Part shown: positions 51,131-59,539 of the stretch, one piece after another
Position numbering within the stretch: position 1 is the first letter of the stretch
Layout of the letters: every line of letters starts with the position of its first letter
Assembly (NCBI GenBank): GCA_900541015.1
Contig: UQIB01000005.1
Span: 1-64,000, forward strand
Direction: 5' to 3'
Length of the DNA: 64,000 bases
Source: an uncultured Collinsella sp.
GTDB lineage: Bacteria; Actinomycetota; Coriobacteriia; Coriobacteriales; Coriobacteriaceae
The notes under the pieces: generated by a model
Database searches by the model: none
What the model saw: only the letters and a program-made list of their open reading frames with translations
Told to the model about the DNA's origin: nothing
Translations under genes and position numbers: made by a program

Positions 51131-51711
51131 TACTCGGCCTCCTTTGCAGCGACGGGCGTCCCAGCAGGCGCGTCACCGGCGCCGTCAGCCCCGGCCCCCG
51201 CAGCGGCAACAAACCCGTCCTCGCCCAGCTCAACGCCACCGTCCCAGGTAGCGGCACCGCCAACGGTGAGCGGATCGCCGCCGGCGCGCATCACGGCCTC
51301 CTTCTGGTCCAGAATGCCACACGCCTCAACGATGGCATCGATCACCGTCTCGGGACGAATGGCGCACCCGGGCGCGTACACGTCCACGGGAATCGCGCGG
51401 TCCACGCCGCCGATCACGTTATAGGCATCGCGGAACACGCCGCCCGAGCACGCGCAGATGCCGCACGCCACCACGCACTTGGGCTCGAGCATCTGGTTGT
51501 AGATCTGGCGCACGACGGGCAGGTTCTGGGCATTGACCGACCCCGTCACCAAAAAGATATCCGCATGCTTGGGGTTGCCGGTGTTGACCACGCCAAAGCG
51601 CTCCGCATCGAACAGCGGCGTAAGCGAGGCCAACACCTCGATATCGCATCCGTTGCAGCTCGAGCCGTCGTAATGAATAACCCACGGCGAGCGCGACATT
51701 TTATGATCCAT
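51130..51711 (-). CDS. echC: Ech-type hydrogenase small subunit
   Basis: 193 residues, NuoB/EchC family. Proximal 4Fe-4S ligands Cys19 and Cys22 (SSCNGCDIE), Cys86 region (VACGICACSGG) and Cys116 (YAPGCAIRPE). Electron relay from ferredoxin to the Ni site of EchE. The last ~35 residues are a Gly/Ala-rich tail (GAGADGAGDAPAGTPV...). Confidence 0.92.
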   Translation of the reverse strand: MDHKMSRSPWVIHYDGSSCNGCDIEVLASLTPLFDAERFGVVNTGNPKHADIFLVTGSVNAQNLPVVRQIYNQMLEPKCVVACGICACSGGVFRDAYNVIGGVDRAIPVDVYAPGCAIRPETVIDAIVEACGILDQKEAVMRAGGDPLTVGGAATWDGGVELGEDGFVAAAGAGADGAGDAPAGTPVAAKEAE

Positions 51712-51723
51712 GGATGCCGCCTC

Positions 51724-54606
51724 CTAAATAAATACGTCGACGAGGATGGGCATAAGGTTGAGCAGGCCAAACACCAGCGCCACGCCCCAGCCGAGCTTAA
51801 AGCAGCTACGCCAGGTGCTGCGGGCAAAGGTGTTGTCGATCAGTACCTCGACAAAATACGTCGCGACCATCACGACCAGGGCGACCACCCAGCTCACCGG
51901 GTTGTCCCAGACGAAGAACATGCCCACCCACATCAAAAACAGCACGGTCTCGCACCAGTGCATAAGGGTCATCTTGGCCAGCGTGCCGCCGCTCATCTCG
52001 GTGGCGACGCCCTGGACAATCTCCTGATGCGCGTGATGCGAGTACGAAAGGTCAAACGGCGACTTGCGCAGCTTGATGGTAAGCACCGCGAGCAGCGCGA
52101 GGAAAATGGGCGCGCTGTACACGATGATGGGGGCCGACTGCCCCGTCACGGCGATGGAATCGAAGCTATCGGTGGCAAGGTACAGGCCCACGCTCATCAG
52201 CAGAACGGCGGGCTCGTAACTCATAACCTGCAGCAGCTCGCGGTCGGCACCAACCTGGGCAAACGGGCTTTGCGTCGAGGCGGACGCCAACACCACAAAG
52301 ATCGCGGCAAGCGTCACCATAAAGGCGCACAGCAGCGTGTTGGAGCCCGACACAAAGATGCCGCCGCCCACGACGGTAAAGATGAGCGCGCACGCCATAT
52401 AGGTATCGTCCATGGTGTTTACGCTGGCAGGGGCCTTGCGCAGCAGCTTGGCAACGTCGTAGAAGGGCTGCAGCAGGCGCGGGCCCACGCGGCCCTGCAT
52501 GCGGGCCGAAAGTTTGCGGTCAACGCCGTCGATCAGGCCACCAACCAAAGGCGCCAGCAGGGCAAACGCCACGGTGCCAATAAAAATGCCTACGACGCCC
52601 GAACCTTCAAAATACTTGCCGCGCAGCACCGAGGGCGCGCTCATGGCAAGCCGCTCGGGCCCAATCCACGCGCAACACAGCAGCGCAAACAAGATAATGC
52701 TACAGCACACGACGCTACCCGCGGGGCCAATACGCTTCTCGCCAAGGGCGTCCTCCGAATACCAATTGCGCTTTTCGGCCTTCACCTCGTGCCCCATCGA
52801 GCCGCGGAAATGGCGATATTTGTCGGTCCCCACGCCCGAAAGGTACACGTTGACGTGCGGTTTGTTGCTCACGCGGAATGAAGTCAGCAGCACCACGGCG
52901 ATAAACGCCACGATAACCACCATCAGAAACATGGCGTCCTTGCCAATAACGTACGGCACGCGGCCAAACACCATGGCCAAGTAAGGCGACACCAGACCGC
53001 TCGAGATAACCGGGAACGCCACGCAGCACAGAATCAGCAGCGCGGCGATGGTGTTGAGCGCCATCCATTCGGTCTTATGGACATTGACCTCAACGTTTTG
53101 AGCCGTGGGGTCGACGCCCGAAAGCTTGGCAAGCCACTTGCCCCAAAAGAAGAACGTCGCGGCCGAGCCAAAGGCAAGCACCATGATCATGAGCACGTTG
53201 CCGGTCTGCGCAAACGCCACCAGGGCACCCCACTTGGACACGAGCATGCCAAACGGCGCCACAAACATGCCCATGATGCCCAGCATCATCAGGCGCGTCA
53301 GGTGCGGCATGCGGCTGAACATACCGTCCATGTCCTCGATATTGCGGCTGCCGATATGATGCTCGGCCGTGCCCACGCACAGGAATAGCAGCGACTTTGC
53401 CACCGTGTGGAACAGGATCAGGAAGATGGCGGCCCACACGGCCTCGGGCGCGCCGACACCCAGGCAGGCACTGATGAGGCCCAAGTTGGAAATGGTGGAG
53501 TACGCGAGCACGCGTTTGGCGTTGCTCTGCGAGATGGCCATGAGGGCAGCAAGCAAAAACGTGATGGCGCCCACACTCGTGACCATAAAGCCGGTTACGG
53601 GATAGATAGCATAGAGCGGGCTCAGCTTGACCATTAGGAACACGCCGGCTTTGACCATGGTTGACGAGTGCAGCAGGGCGCTCGTGGGAGTGGGCGCAAC
53701 CATGGCACCGAGCAGCCAAGTGTGGAACGGCATCTGTGCGGCCTTGGTGAGTGCGGCGAGCGACAACAGGATGACCGGCATCACCAGCAGCGCGGATTGC
53801 GCGGTTCCGGCGCCGGAAAGCTCGATCATGCCCGAGATGGTCAGCGGCATGCCGTTAACGTGCAGGTACATGAGTCCGGCCAAAAACGCGATACCGCCCA
53901 GCATGTTGAGGATGATCTGGGTGAAGGCGTTCTTGATGGCCTCGGGCGTGCGCGTGTAGCCAATCATGAGGAACGAGCACACGGTGGTGATTTCCCAGCC
54001 GCAGAACAGCCACTCAAGGTTGTCGCTCGTCACGATGACGAACATGGCCGAGAGGAACAGGAACATAAGCGCCAGGAACTGCGGGCGACGGTCGGGCGCG
54101 GTCTGCCCGCGCAGCGCGGCCTCGTGCTCGTCGTGAGCCTGGAAGTCCTTCATGTAGCCCAGGGCATACACGCAGATAAGGCTGCCGACAATGCCGACGG
54201 CGAGGACCATGATCACGCTCATGTAGTCCAGATAGAGCGGGGTGGCGGTGACGGCTTCGGCCGCGGGCAGCGTCATGGCTGCAAAGGCGAGCGAGCCCAC
54301 CAGCTGGACTATGCCGAGCACTGTGGTGAGCGCGTTCCTATATTTGTACGCGTTGTACAGGATGACGGCGCACAGGATGACGTCGATGAGGGAGCTGATG
54401 ATCGAGAGCACATGCGAGGCGCCGGGGACAACCTCAAAGCTCTGCGGACCCGTGCCAAAAAACATGACGGCGACTACAACTGTCACCGCCATAATAATGC
54501 CGGAGCCTATGAGCCCCACCGCATCGCGGACGCGGTCACCGCGCGCGAGCAGCATGCCCAGCGCCGGTACCAGCGGAAACAGGGTAAGGAAATACAGTAG
54601 CGTCAT
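51724..54606 (-). CDS. fused EchA-EchB membrane subunit (NuoL-like plus NuoH-like)
   Basis: 960 residues, about 23 predicted TM helices. Residues ~1-600 are a NuoL/MrpA/EchA-like ion-pump module: VIVTSDNLEWLFCGWEITTVCSFLMIGY with Glu in TM5, then K in LAALTKAAQMPFHTWLLGAM. A linker (~570-620) is followed by ~650-960, a NuoH/HycD/EchB-like module marked by DRKLSARMQGRVGPRLLQP and ADRELLQVMSYEP. In usual Ech operons these are separate echA and echB genes. Here one ORF encodes both, without frameshift or stop between them. First gene of the operon; ATG 54606 follows GGGGGAG at 7 nt. Confidence 0.88.
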   Translation of the reverse strand: MTLLYFLTLFPLVPALGMLLARGDRVRDAVGLIGSGIIMAVTVVVAVMFFGTGPQSFEVVPGASHVLSIISSLIDVILCAVILYNAYKYRNALTTVLGIVQLVGSLAFAAMTLPAAEAVTATPLYLDYMSVIMVLAVGIVGSLICVYALGYMKDFQAHDEHEAALRGQTAPDRRPQFLALMFLFLSAMFVIVTSDNLEWLFCGWEITTVCSFLMIGYTRTPEAIKNAFTQIILNMLGGIAFLAGLMYLHVNGMPLTISGMIELSGAGTAQSALLVMPVILLSLAALTKAAQMPFHTWLLGAMVAPTPTSALLHSSTMVKAGVFLMVKLSPLYAIYPVTGFMVTSVGAITFLLAALMAISQSNAKRVLAYSTISNLGLISACLGVGAPEAVWAAIFLILFHTVAKSLLFLCVGTAEHHIGSRNIEDMDGMFSRMPHLTRLMMLGIMGMFVAPFGMLVSKWGALVAFAQTGNVLMIMVLAFGSAATFFFWGKWLAKLSGVDPTAQNVEVNVHKTEWMALNTIAALLILCCVAFPVISSGLVSPYLAMVFGRVPYVIGKDAMFLMVVIVAFIAVVLLTSFRVSNKPHVNVYLSGVGTDKYRHFRGSMGHEVKAEKRNWYSEDALGEKRIGPAGSVVCCSIILFALLCCAWIGPERLAMSAPSVLRGKYFEGSGVVGIFIGTVAFALLAPLVGGLIDGVDRKLSARMQGRVGPRLLQPFYDVAKLLRKAPASVNTMDDTYMACALIFTVVGGGIFVSGSNTLLCAFMVTLAAIFVVLASASTQSPFAQVGADRELLQVMSYEPAVLLMSVGLYLATDSFDSIAVTGQSAPIIVYSAPIFLALLAVLTIKLRKSPFDLSYSHHAHQEIVQGVATEMSGGTLAKMTLMHWCETVLFLMWVGMFFVWDNPVSWVVALVVMVATYFVEVLIDNTFARSTWRSCFKLGWGVALVFGLLNLMPILVDVFI

Positions 54607-54856
54607 ACCATCACTCCCCCATGCAAAAACGCTGCAATTGTTTAACGTTATAGCTCAATTGAGGAGTAGCGGCGGCAGGTTTTCGGTCAACTGGGGAGTT
54701 TTAGGCGTACGGGGTAAGGGCGTGTCCGCTTTGGAGCAGAGAGGCGACGCTCCCCCTATTGCAGCGATGGGCGCGCGGGCACTGCACGCGGTTTATTGGC
54801 CACTTTGAAGGATGTCCCGATAGGCACGCGGCGATCCGAAAAGTTGGCACGGCAAG

Positions 54857-54879
54857 AAAAATGCGCCCCCGTGGGCGCA
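54857..54879 (-). terminator. terminator of the HTH gene
   Basis: On the minus strand TGCGCCC-ACG-GGGGCGCA followed by TTTTTC, 13 bp after the HTH gene stop. Confidence 0.8.
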
Positions 54880-54891
54880 CCATCCCGTTCG

Positions 54892-55287
54892 CTATTCCGC
54901 CTTTTTAACGCGCGGCTTGCGACCGCGCGGCTTATCGATAAGCGCGTCGGCGCCGCCATCGCGATACTGGCGACACCAGGCCTTGACCGAAGACTCGCTG
55001 GGAATCTTGTGCTTAATCATGGCTTCGCGAACCGTCAGGCCGTTTTCCAGGCGATCCTTTACCACGGCGAGCTTGACGTCGTACGAATAGGTGTGATGGC
55101 GAGCGCCCGCGTTGAGCACGGCGTCGGCGCCGCCCACGGCATATGCGCGGGCCCACTGACGAGCCGTGGCCTGGGGAATGCCAAGCTTTGCGGCGAGGGC
55201 GCGGTGACCGACCCCCTCTTGGAGGATCTCGACGGCGCGCTGCCTAACCTCGGGCGCATGCGTGCGAGTCCTAGTTGCTTCCGACAT
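54892..55287 (-). CDS. orphan IS150/IS3-type OrfA-like helix-turn-helix protein
   Basis: 131 residues from ATG 55287; GTG 55296 is an alternative. Two helix-turn-helix segments (~10-50 HRALAAKLGIPQATARQWAR; ~65-105 TVREAMIKHKIPSESSVKAW) and a basic end RGRKPRVKKAE, the pattern of IS3/IS150 transposase OrfA (InsE/InsJ-like). No orfB transposase, terminal repeat or frameshift site is visible around it, so it is either a remnant or a domesticated regulator. Followed by its own terminator. The upstream 440 bp is AT-rich. Confidence 0.75.
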   Translation of the reverse strand: MSEATRTRTHAPEVRQRAVEILQEGVGHRALAAKLGIPQATARQWARAYAVGGADAVLNAGARHHTYSYDVKLAVVKDRLENGLTVREAMIKHKIPSESSVKAWCRQYRDGGADALIDKPRGRKPRVKKAE

Positions 55288-55734
55288 ACCTGCCACTTCT
55301 TAGCCTTAACCGTTAATCTGCTTTCTTACGTGCACGCTAGATAGTAGCATTTTGCTGTTTGCTCAAAGTAGTTAATTAAAATAGACGCGGCGTTATCTGG
55401 GCATTTGACACCTATTTACGACATTTCTTTATCGATTATTTACGCTGGTAGCTAGCTCGCAGCTAATCGTCATTCGTTTGCCAACAAAATTGACATCTCT
55501 TTATGTCCTTTGGTCTAGAGGGAATAATTATTAACCCCTCCCCCAATAATTTTGAGCGGCCTGCAGGGCAGTGACGCCTCACTCCTCATGATTACCGCGC
55601 ATTGCCATCCACCCGAGCAAAACAAAAAGGACGGGACCTGCTGCGCTTGCAGACCCCGCCCCGGTTGACACCCGATGGGACGCAGTCGGGCGAGGCAGGT
55701 CCGTGCTGCCGCCCCGCCTGGCCGCGATGTTCAA
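55288..55734. other. AT-rich gene-free region upstream of the HTH gene
   Basis: 447 bp without a gene, clearly AT-richer than the surroundings at 55330-55560 (TTAATTAAAATAG, TTTATCGATTATTTACG, ATAATTATTAACCC). The right part (55620-55700) holds a GC-rich imperfect hairpin and the 3' end of the flavoenzyme region. The composition suggests imported DNA. Confidence 0.6.
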
Positions 55735-57771
55735 CTACAGCTCGTTGGCCGCGTGATACGCCGTGCGAATGGCGCTCGCAATGTCGGCAGTGCGCTCGCC
55801 CGAGCAGTCGCCCACGCAGGTCACGGGCACCGTCACGCCGTCCAGGTCAAACGCGTTGGCCTTGGAGCCCACGGCCATCACCACGTAATCGCAGGCGATC
55901 TTCACCGGCTCCTCGGCGCCGTCCTCGGTGGTGCGAATGGCCTCCACGCCCTCGTCGGTAATGGCGGTCAGGCGGGTCTTCACGTGCTGCTCCACGTTGT
56001 GCTCTGCAAAGTCGCTCATAATCAGCGGCAGAATGGTCTCGGACTCGCCCGCGGCAATCTTGTCGAGCATCTCCACGATCGCCACCTCGCAGCCGTGCTG
56101 CAGCAGGTACTCGGCAGTCTCGGTGCCCACCAGGCCGCCGCCAATGACAGCGACGCGGCCCGTAAGCTCCGCCTTGCCGGCCAGCACGTCCCAGCTCGAG
56201 ACGACCTTCTCCGAGTCGGCACCCGGAACGGGGATAACCACGTCGTGCGCGCCCACGGCCACAATCGCGGCGTCGGCGGCGTTGAGGTCCTCAGCAGTAG
56301 CGGCATGGTTGAGCTCAACCTTCACGCCCAGGCCGGGCAGAATCTTCTCGTAATACTCGACCGAGCGCATGATCTCGTCCTTGCGCGGAGGCGCGGCCGC
56401 CAGCACAATCTGGCCGCCCAGATGATCGCTCGCCTCGTAGACGGTCACATCGTAGCCGCGCTTGGCCGCCACGCGTGCGGCCTCCAGGCCGGCAATACCG
56501 CCGCCCACCACGGCGATCTTCTTGTCGCCCTCGCCCGGCTTGATGGCGACGGTCGCTTCGTCGCCGTTCTCGGCATTGAGCACACACGAGATGTACTTGC
56601 GGTTTTGAATCGCATCGACGCAGCCCTTGTTGCAGTTGAGGCACTCGCGGATGGGCTCGCCCGTGGCGGCCTTCAGCGCAATGTCGGGGTCGCACATGAG
56701 CGAGCGGCCATAGGCGACGATGTCGGCCGAGCCGTCCTCCAGGATCTTCTCGCCGGCCTCGACCGAGACAACACGGCCGACGGTTGCCACCGGCACGGAG
56801 ACCAGGGCCTTGACGCGCTCGGCCACGGGCAGCGTCCAGTTGTAGGGCATGGCGCCCATGGGCGGAATGGTGTCGCCCATGTTGCCGGTGTGGTTGGCCT
56901 GTGCAACCTGAATCATATCGATGCCCGCGCCCTCGAGTAGCTTGGCGAACTCGCAGGCCTCGTCAGGCTGCAGGCCGCCCTTGCCGCGCGGCGTGCCGTC
57001 GGGGTTCTCCATGATCACGGGGAGCTTGTACTCCACCATCAGCTGCGGCGCGGCTTCCTTAATGGCGGCGACGACCTCCAGCGCATAGCGGACGCGGTTC
57101 TCGAACGAACCACCGTACTCGTCGGTGCGCTTGTTGAGGATTGCCGAGCACAGCGAACCCACCAGACGGTCGCCGTGGACCTCGATGGCGTCGATCCCGG
57201 CCTGCTGCGCGCGGGCGGCCGAGGCGGCGATGGCCTCCTTGATCTGGGTGAGCTGCTCTACGCTCGCCTCGTTCACAAAGTGCTGCATGTCGTGGTGCAG
57301 CTTGGCGTATGCCTGCTTGCGGATCTCGTTGGACTCGGCCATCTTGGCGGCAAAGGTCTCCTCGTCGCCGGCGGCCTTGGCCTCCTGCGCGGCCTTGGCG
57401 GCGGCCATGGAGCCCATGACCATGCGGCCGACGCCGGGCACGTCGTACTCGGGGTGGAACAGCTGCAGCGCGACCTTGGCGCCGTGCTTGTGGACGGCAT
57501 CGGCCAGCGCCTTAAACGTGGGGATCTGGGCGTCGGTCGCCAGCTTGGGCGTGGGGCTCGCGGTCATGACGGGAGCAACGTCGCCGATGACGATGTAGCT
57601 CACGCCGCCACGAGCCAGGCGCTCGTAAAAAGCCAGGCTGCGCTCGCCAATGGAACCGTCGCGCTCCTCGTAGCCGGTGGTCAGCGGCGGGAACATAATG
57701 CGGTTCTTGAGCTCAAGGGGGCCAACCGTAATGGGCTGAAGCAGCTTGGATACAGGTGCGGTCATGGACAT
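55735..57771 (-). CDS. BaiCD/enoate-reductase-like FAD/FMN 4Fe-4S oxidoreductase
   Basis: 678 residues. An Old-Yellow-Enzyme TIM barrel (~1-370; LKNRIMFPPLTTGYEERDG; NKRTDEYGGSFENR) is followed by a 4Fe-4S motif CLNCNKGC...C (C-x2-C-x3-C-x11-C, ~390) and an FAD/NAD module (~415-678) with GGGIAGLEAARVAAKRG and GGGLVGTETAEYLL dinucleotide folds. A helical insert of ~65 residues sits at ~110-180. The family includes 2,4-dienoyl-CoA reductase, enoate reductase, BaiCD/BaiH and phytochemical reductases of gut Coriobacteriia. The physiological substrate cannot be assigned. Transcribed alone. Confidence 0.85.
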   Translation of the reverse strand: MSMTAPVSKLLQPITVGPLELKNRIMFPPLTTGYEERDGSIGERSLAFYERLARGGVSYIVIGDVAPVMTASPTPKLATDAQIPTFKALADAVHKHGAKVALQLFHPEYDVPGVGRMVMGSMAAAKAAQEAKAAGDEETFAAKMAESNEIRKQAYAKLHHDMQHFVNEASVEQLTQIKEAIAASAARAQQAGIDAIEVHGDRLVGSLCSAILNKRTDEYGGSFENRVRYALEVVAAIKEAAPQLMVEYKLPVIMENPDGTPRGKGGLQPDEACEFAKLLEGAGIDMIQVAQANHTGNMGDTIPPMGAMPYNWTLPVAERVKALVSVPVATVGRVVSVEAGEKILEDGSADIVAYGRSLMCDPDIALKAATGEPIRECLNCNKGCVDAIQNRKYISCVLNAENGDEATVAIKPGEGDKKIAVVGGGIAGLEAARVAAKRGYDVTVYEASDHLGGQIVLAAAPPRKDEIMRSVEYYEKILPGLGVKVELNHAATAEDLNAADAAIVAVGAHDVVIPVPGADSEKVVSSWDVLAGKAELTGRVAVIGGGLVGTETAEYLLQHGCEVAIVEMLDKIAAGESETILPLIMSDFAEHNVEQHVKTRLTAITDEGVEAIRTTEDGAEEPVKIACDYVVMAVGSKANAFDLDGVTVPVTCVGDCSGERTADIASAIRTAYHAANEL

Positions 57772-57904
57772 TCCTCTCTTGTAGGCGCGGCGGCGATGTT
57801 GCCGCGTAGTTGTCTAAAGGATATGGCATGGGGGCACGGCAGCACAACGAAAATCGGCGGATAGCAGGCGGCGGCAGCTGGATGGGGCGGGGCGGCCCGT
57901 CGGT

Positions 57905-58207
57905 TTGTCTCAATCTGTAACAGTTACTCAGCAAAAACTGGGTCTTGCTGTTACAGATCGAGACAAACGAGAGCGTCCCGTCGGAAAATCTCGATCTGTA
58001 ACACCTACAGACCAAAAACGACCCTATATGTTACAAATCGAGACAAACGGGACCCGCCTGCAAGAAAATCTCAATCTGTAACAACAACTCGGCAAAATCC
58101 GTCCCTCGTGTTACAGATTTAGACAAACGAAGACCGTCCTGCCGAAACATCTCAATCTGTAACATCTAGCCGCCCAAATCGGGTCTAGATGTTACAGGTC
58201 GAGATCT
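57905..58207. repeat. array of four palindromes with 80-81-bp period
   Basis: Left arms (TCTC-G/A-ATCTGTAACA) start at 57908, 57989, 58069 and 58150. Each is followed by a 25-26-nt variable loop, usually with an A-rich centre (e.g. CCAAAAAC), then the inverted arm (TGTTACA-GATCGAGACA) and a ~23-nt variable spacer. Read on one strand, a 15-17-bp repeat alternates in orientation about every 40 bp. Same family as 10370-10508 and 11792-11930. Confidence 0.9.
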
Positions 58208-58254
58208 TTGATTGAGAGGTTGGGAATTGGGCTAAGAAAACAGTCCCGGAATAA

Positions 58255-58285
58255 CAAAAAAGCTCGCCGGCTAGGCCGACGAGCT
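58255..58285 (-). terminator. terminator of tRNA-fMet
   Basis: On the minus strand AGCTCGTCGGCC-T-AGCCGGCGAGCT followed by TTTTTTG, 10 nt after the tRNA CCA end. Confidence 0.85.
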
Positions 58286-58294
58286 GCAAGTTCT

Positions 58295-58371
58295 TGGTCG
58301 CGGGGGCAGGATTTGAACCTACGACCTCCGGGTTATGAGCCCGGCGAGCTACCAGACTGCTCCACCCCGCA
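58295..58371 (-). tRNA. tRNA-fMet (CAU), initiator
   Basis: 77 nt, cloverleaf complete with encoded CCA. Anticodon loop CTCATAA, anticodon CAT, with the three G-C pairs (GGG/CCC) under the loop that mark initiator tRNA. The first base pair is the weak U1-G72, as expected for fMet. T-loop TTCAAAT. The right-hand terminator follows at 58255-58285. Confidence 0.95.
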
Positions 58372-58526
58372 ATGTCTGGGCGCCTCATGTGCGCAAGAAA
58401 GAATATTACGTGGGAGTTCGGTAAACGGCAAGGAAAATCTCGTAGAGCATAATTCCTTCATATTTAAAACCCCTTAGCCCATATCACCGTAAACGAATCG
58501 CAGCCTGGCACCGCCGGCGGCGCGTA

Positions 58527-58532
58527 TACAAT
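58527..58532 (+). promoter_or_regulatory. -10 box of coaX
   Basis: TACAAT (in TATACAAT), 36 bp upstream of the coaX ATG; a leader with GGAG follows. No strong -35. Confidence 0.5.
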
Positions 58533-58568
58533 GGTGCGCGTCCTTTTACGCCGACACCTGGAGTAGAC

Positions 58569-59342
58569 ATGCTGCTCGCTATCGATATGGGAAACACGCA
58601 GACGGCCATGGGCCTGTTTGACGGAGACGAGCTGGTGCAGTCGTGGCGTATGCCCACCGACCGCTCCTATACCGCCGACGAGATCCATGTGCGCCTGATG
58701 GGTTTCTTTAAGATGTACGGCCTTTCGCTCGATGCGGTCGACGCGATCGCCTTTGCGGGCGTGGTGCCGCAGCTCTCGCGCGAGTGGCACGCCGTGGCCG
58801 ACCGTATCGCGGCGGACGCCATCGTCATTGGGCCGCAGACGGCGGCCGTGACCAAGCTGCGGGCGGCGCGCCCCCAGGCCGTTGGTGCCGACCGTATCGC
58901 CAACGCCGTCGCTGCCGAGACCTTCTACGGCGCCCCGGCGATCGTGGTGGACTTTGGCACCGCAACCAATATCGACGTCATCGACGAGAACGGCTATTAC
59001 ATCGGCGGAGCGATTGCGCCGGGCATCCGCATTTCGATGGACGCACTCGCCGCCCGAGCCGCCAAGCTCGCCAGCGTTCCGCTCGAGGCGCCCGAGCACG
59101 CCATCGGCCGCGATACCGAGGAGTGCATCAAGGTCGGCGCCGTAACGGGCGCCGCCGCCATGGCCGAGGGCCTGGTTGCGCGCATGAAGCGCGAGCTGGG
59201 GCGCGAGGACGCCACCGTTATCGCCACGGGCGGCCTCGCCAGCATCGTCGCCGATTCGACCGACGCCTTCGACATAGTCGACGGCCAACTCACCATCAAA
59301 GGCATCTGCGAAATCTTCCGCCGCATGCAGAAACTGGGGTAG
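58569..59342 (+). CDS. coaX: type III pantothenate kinase CoaX
   Basis: 257 residues. First step of coenzyme A synthesis: pantothenate to 4'-phosphopantothenate. Marks of the ASKHA-type CoaX: IDMGNTQTAMGLF (phosphate-1 motif with Asp6), GADRIANAVA (~104), VDFGTATNIDVI (~122-133), the base-region GGAIAPGIRISMDALAARAAKL (~145). CoaX is not inhibited by CoA, unlike CoaA. Alone in this locus, 197 bp from convergent birA-like gene. Confidence 0.95.
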   Translation: MLLAIDMGNTQTAMGLFDGDELVQSWRMPTDRSYTADEIHVRLMGFFKMYGLSLDAVDAIAFAGVVPQLSREWHAVADRIAADAIVIGPQTAAVTKLRAARPQAVGADRIANAVAAETFYGAPAIVVDFGTATNIDVIDENGYYIGGAIAPGIRISMDALAARAAKLASVPLEAPEHAIGRDTEECIKVGAVTGAAAMAEGLVARMKRELGREDATVIATGGLASIVADSTDAFDIVDGQLTIKGICEIFRRMQKLG

Positions 59343-59400
59343 GACGGGGACCTAAGTCGAGCACGCCCGATGCCACAGTCCCCGCAAACGTTCACCAAGC

Positions 59401-59441
59401 CTATTCCTCAAAACTGAAAATTTGTCAGTTTTGAGGAATAG
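59401..59441. repeat. perfect 17-bp-arm palindrome
   Basis: Left arm 59401-59417 CTATTCCTCAAAACTGA, loop 7 nt, right arm 59425-59441, perfectly complementary. AT-rich, unlike the GC-rich terminators. Stable in DNA as a cruciform; may be a member of the large-palindrome class with a minimal loop. Confidence 0.8.
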
Positions 59442-59466
59442 GACCGAGATGCCGCCCTGCAGCCAC

Positions 59467-59504
59467 GCGAAAGCCCTCCCCGGTACAGCCGAGGAGGGCT
59501 TCGC
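59467..59504 (-). terminator. hairpin after the BirA-like gene
   Basis: GCGAAAGCCCTCC at 59467-59479 pairs with GGAGGGCTTCGC at 59493-59504 (one mismatch); loop ~13 nt. It lies 36 bp after the BirA-like stop on the minus strand. No U-tract. Confidence 0.5.
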
Positions 59505-59539
59505 TTGTCATCGTTATCTTTGGGCGCGGTCGCCTCGCG

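Larger units (their letters stand above)
57772..58568. other. region with palindrome array and initiator tRNA
   Basis: 797 bp with no protein gene: palindrome array (57905-58207), tRNA terminator (58255-58285), tRNA (58295-58371), then the promoter and leader of coaX (58500-58568). Confidence 0.85.

Noticed and set aside
49320..54606. Respiratory complex I (nuo) cluster
   Set aside because: Gene order follows echABCDEF, the large subunit keeps both Ni-binding CxxC pairs, and NuoE/F/G and other complex I genes are absent.
57905..58207. CRISPR array
   Set aside because: Repeats are 15-17 bp and alternate in orientation, units form hairpins with each other, and no cas genes are in the window.
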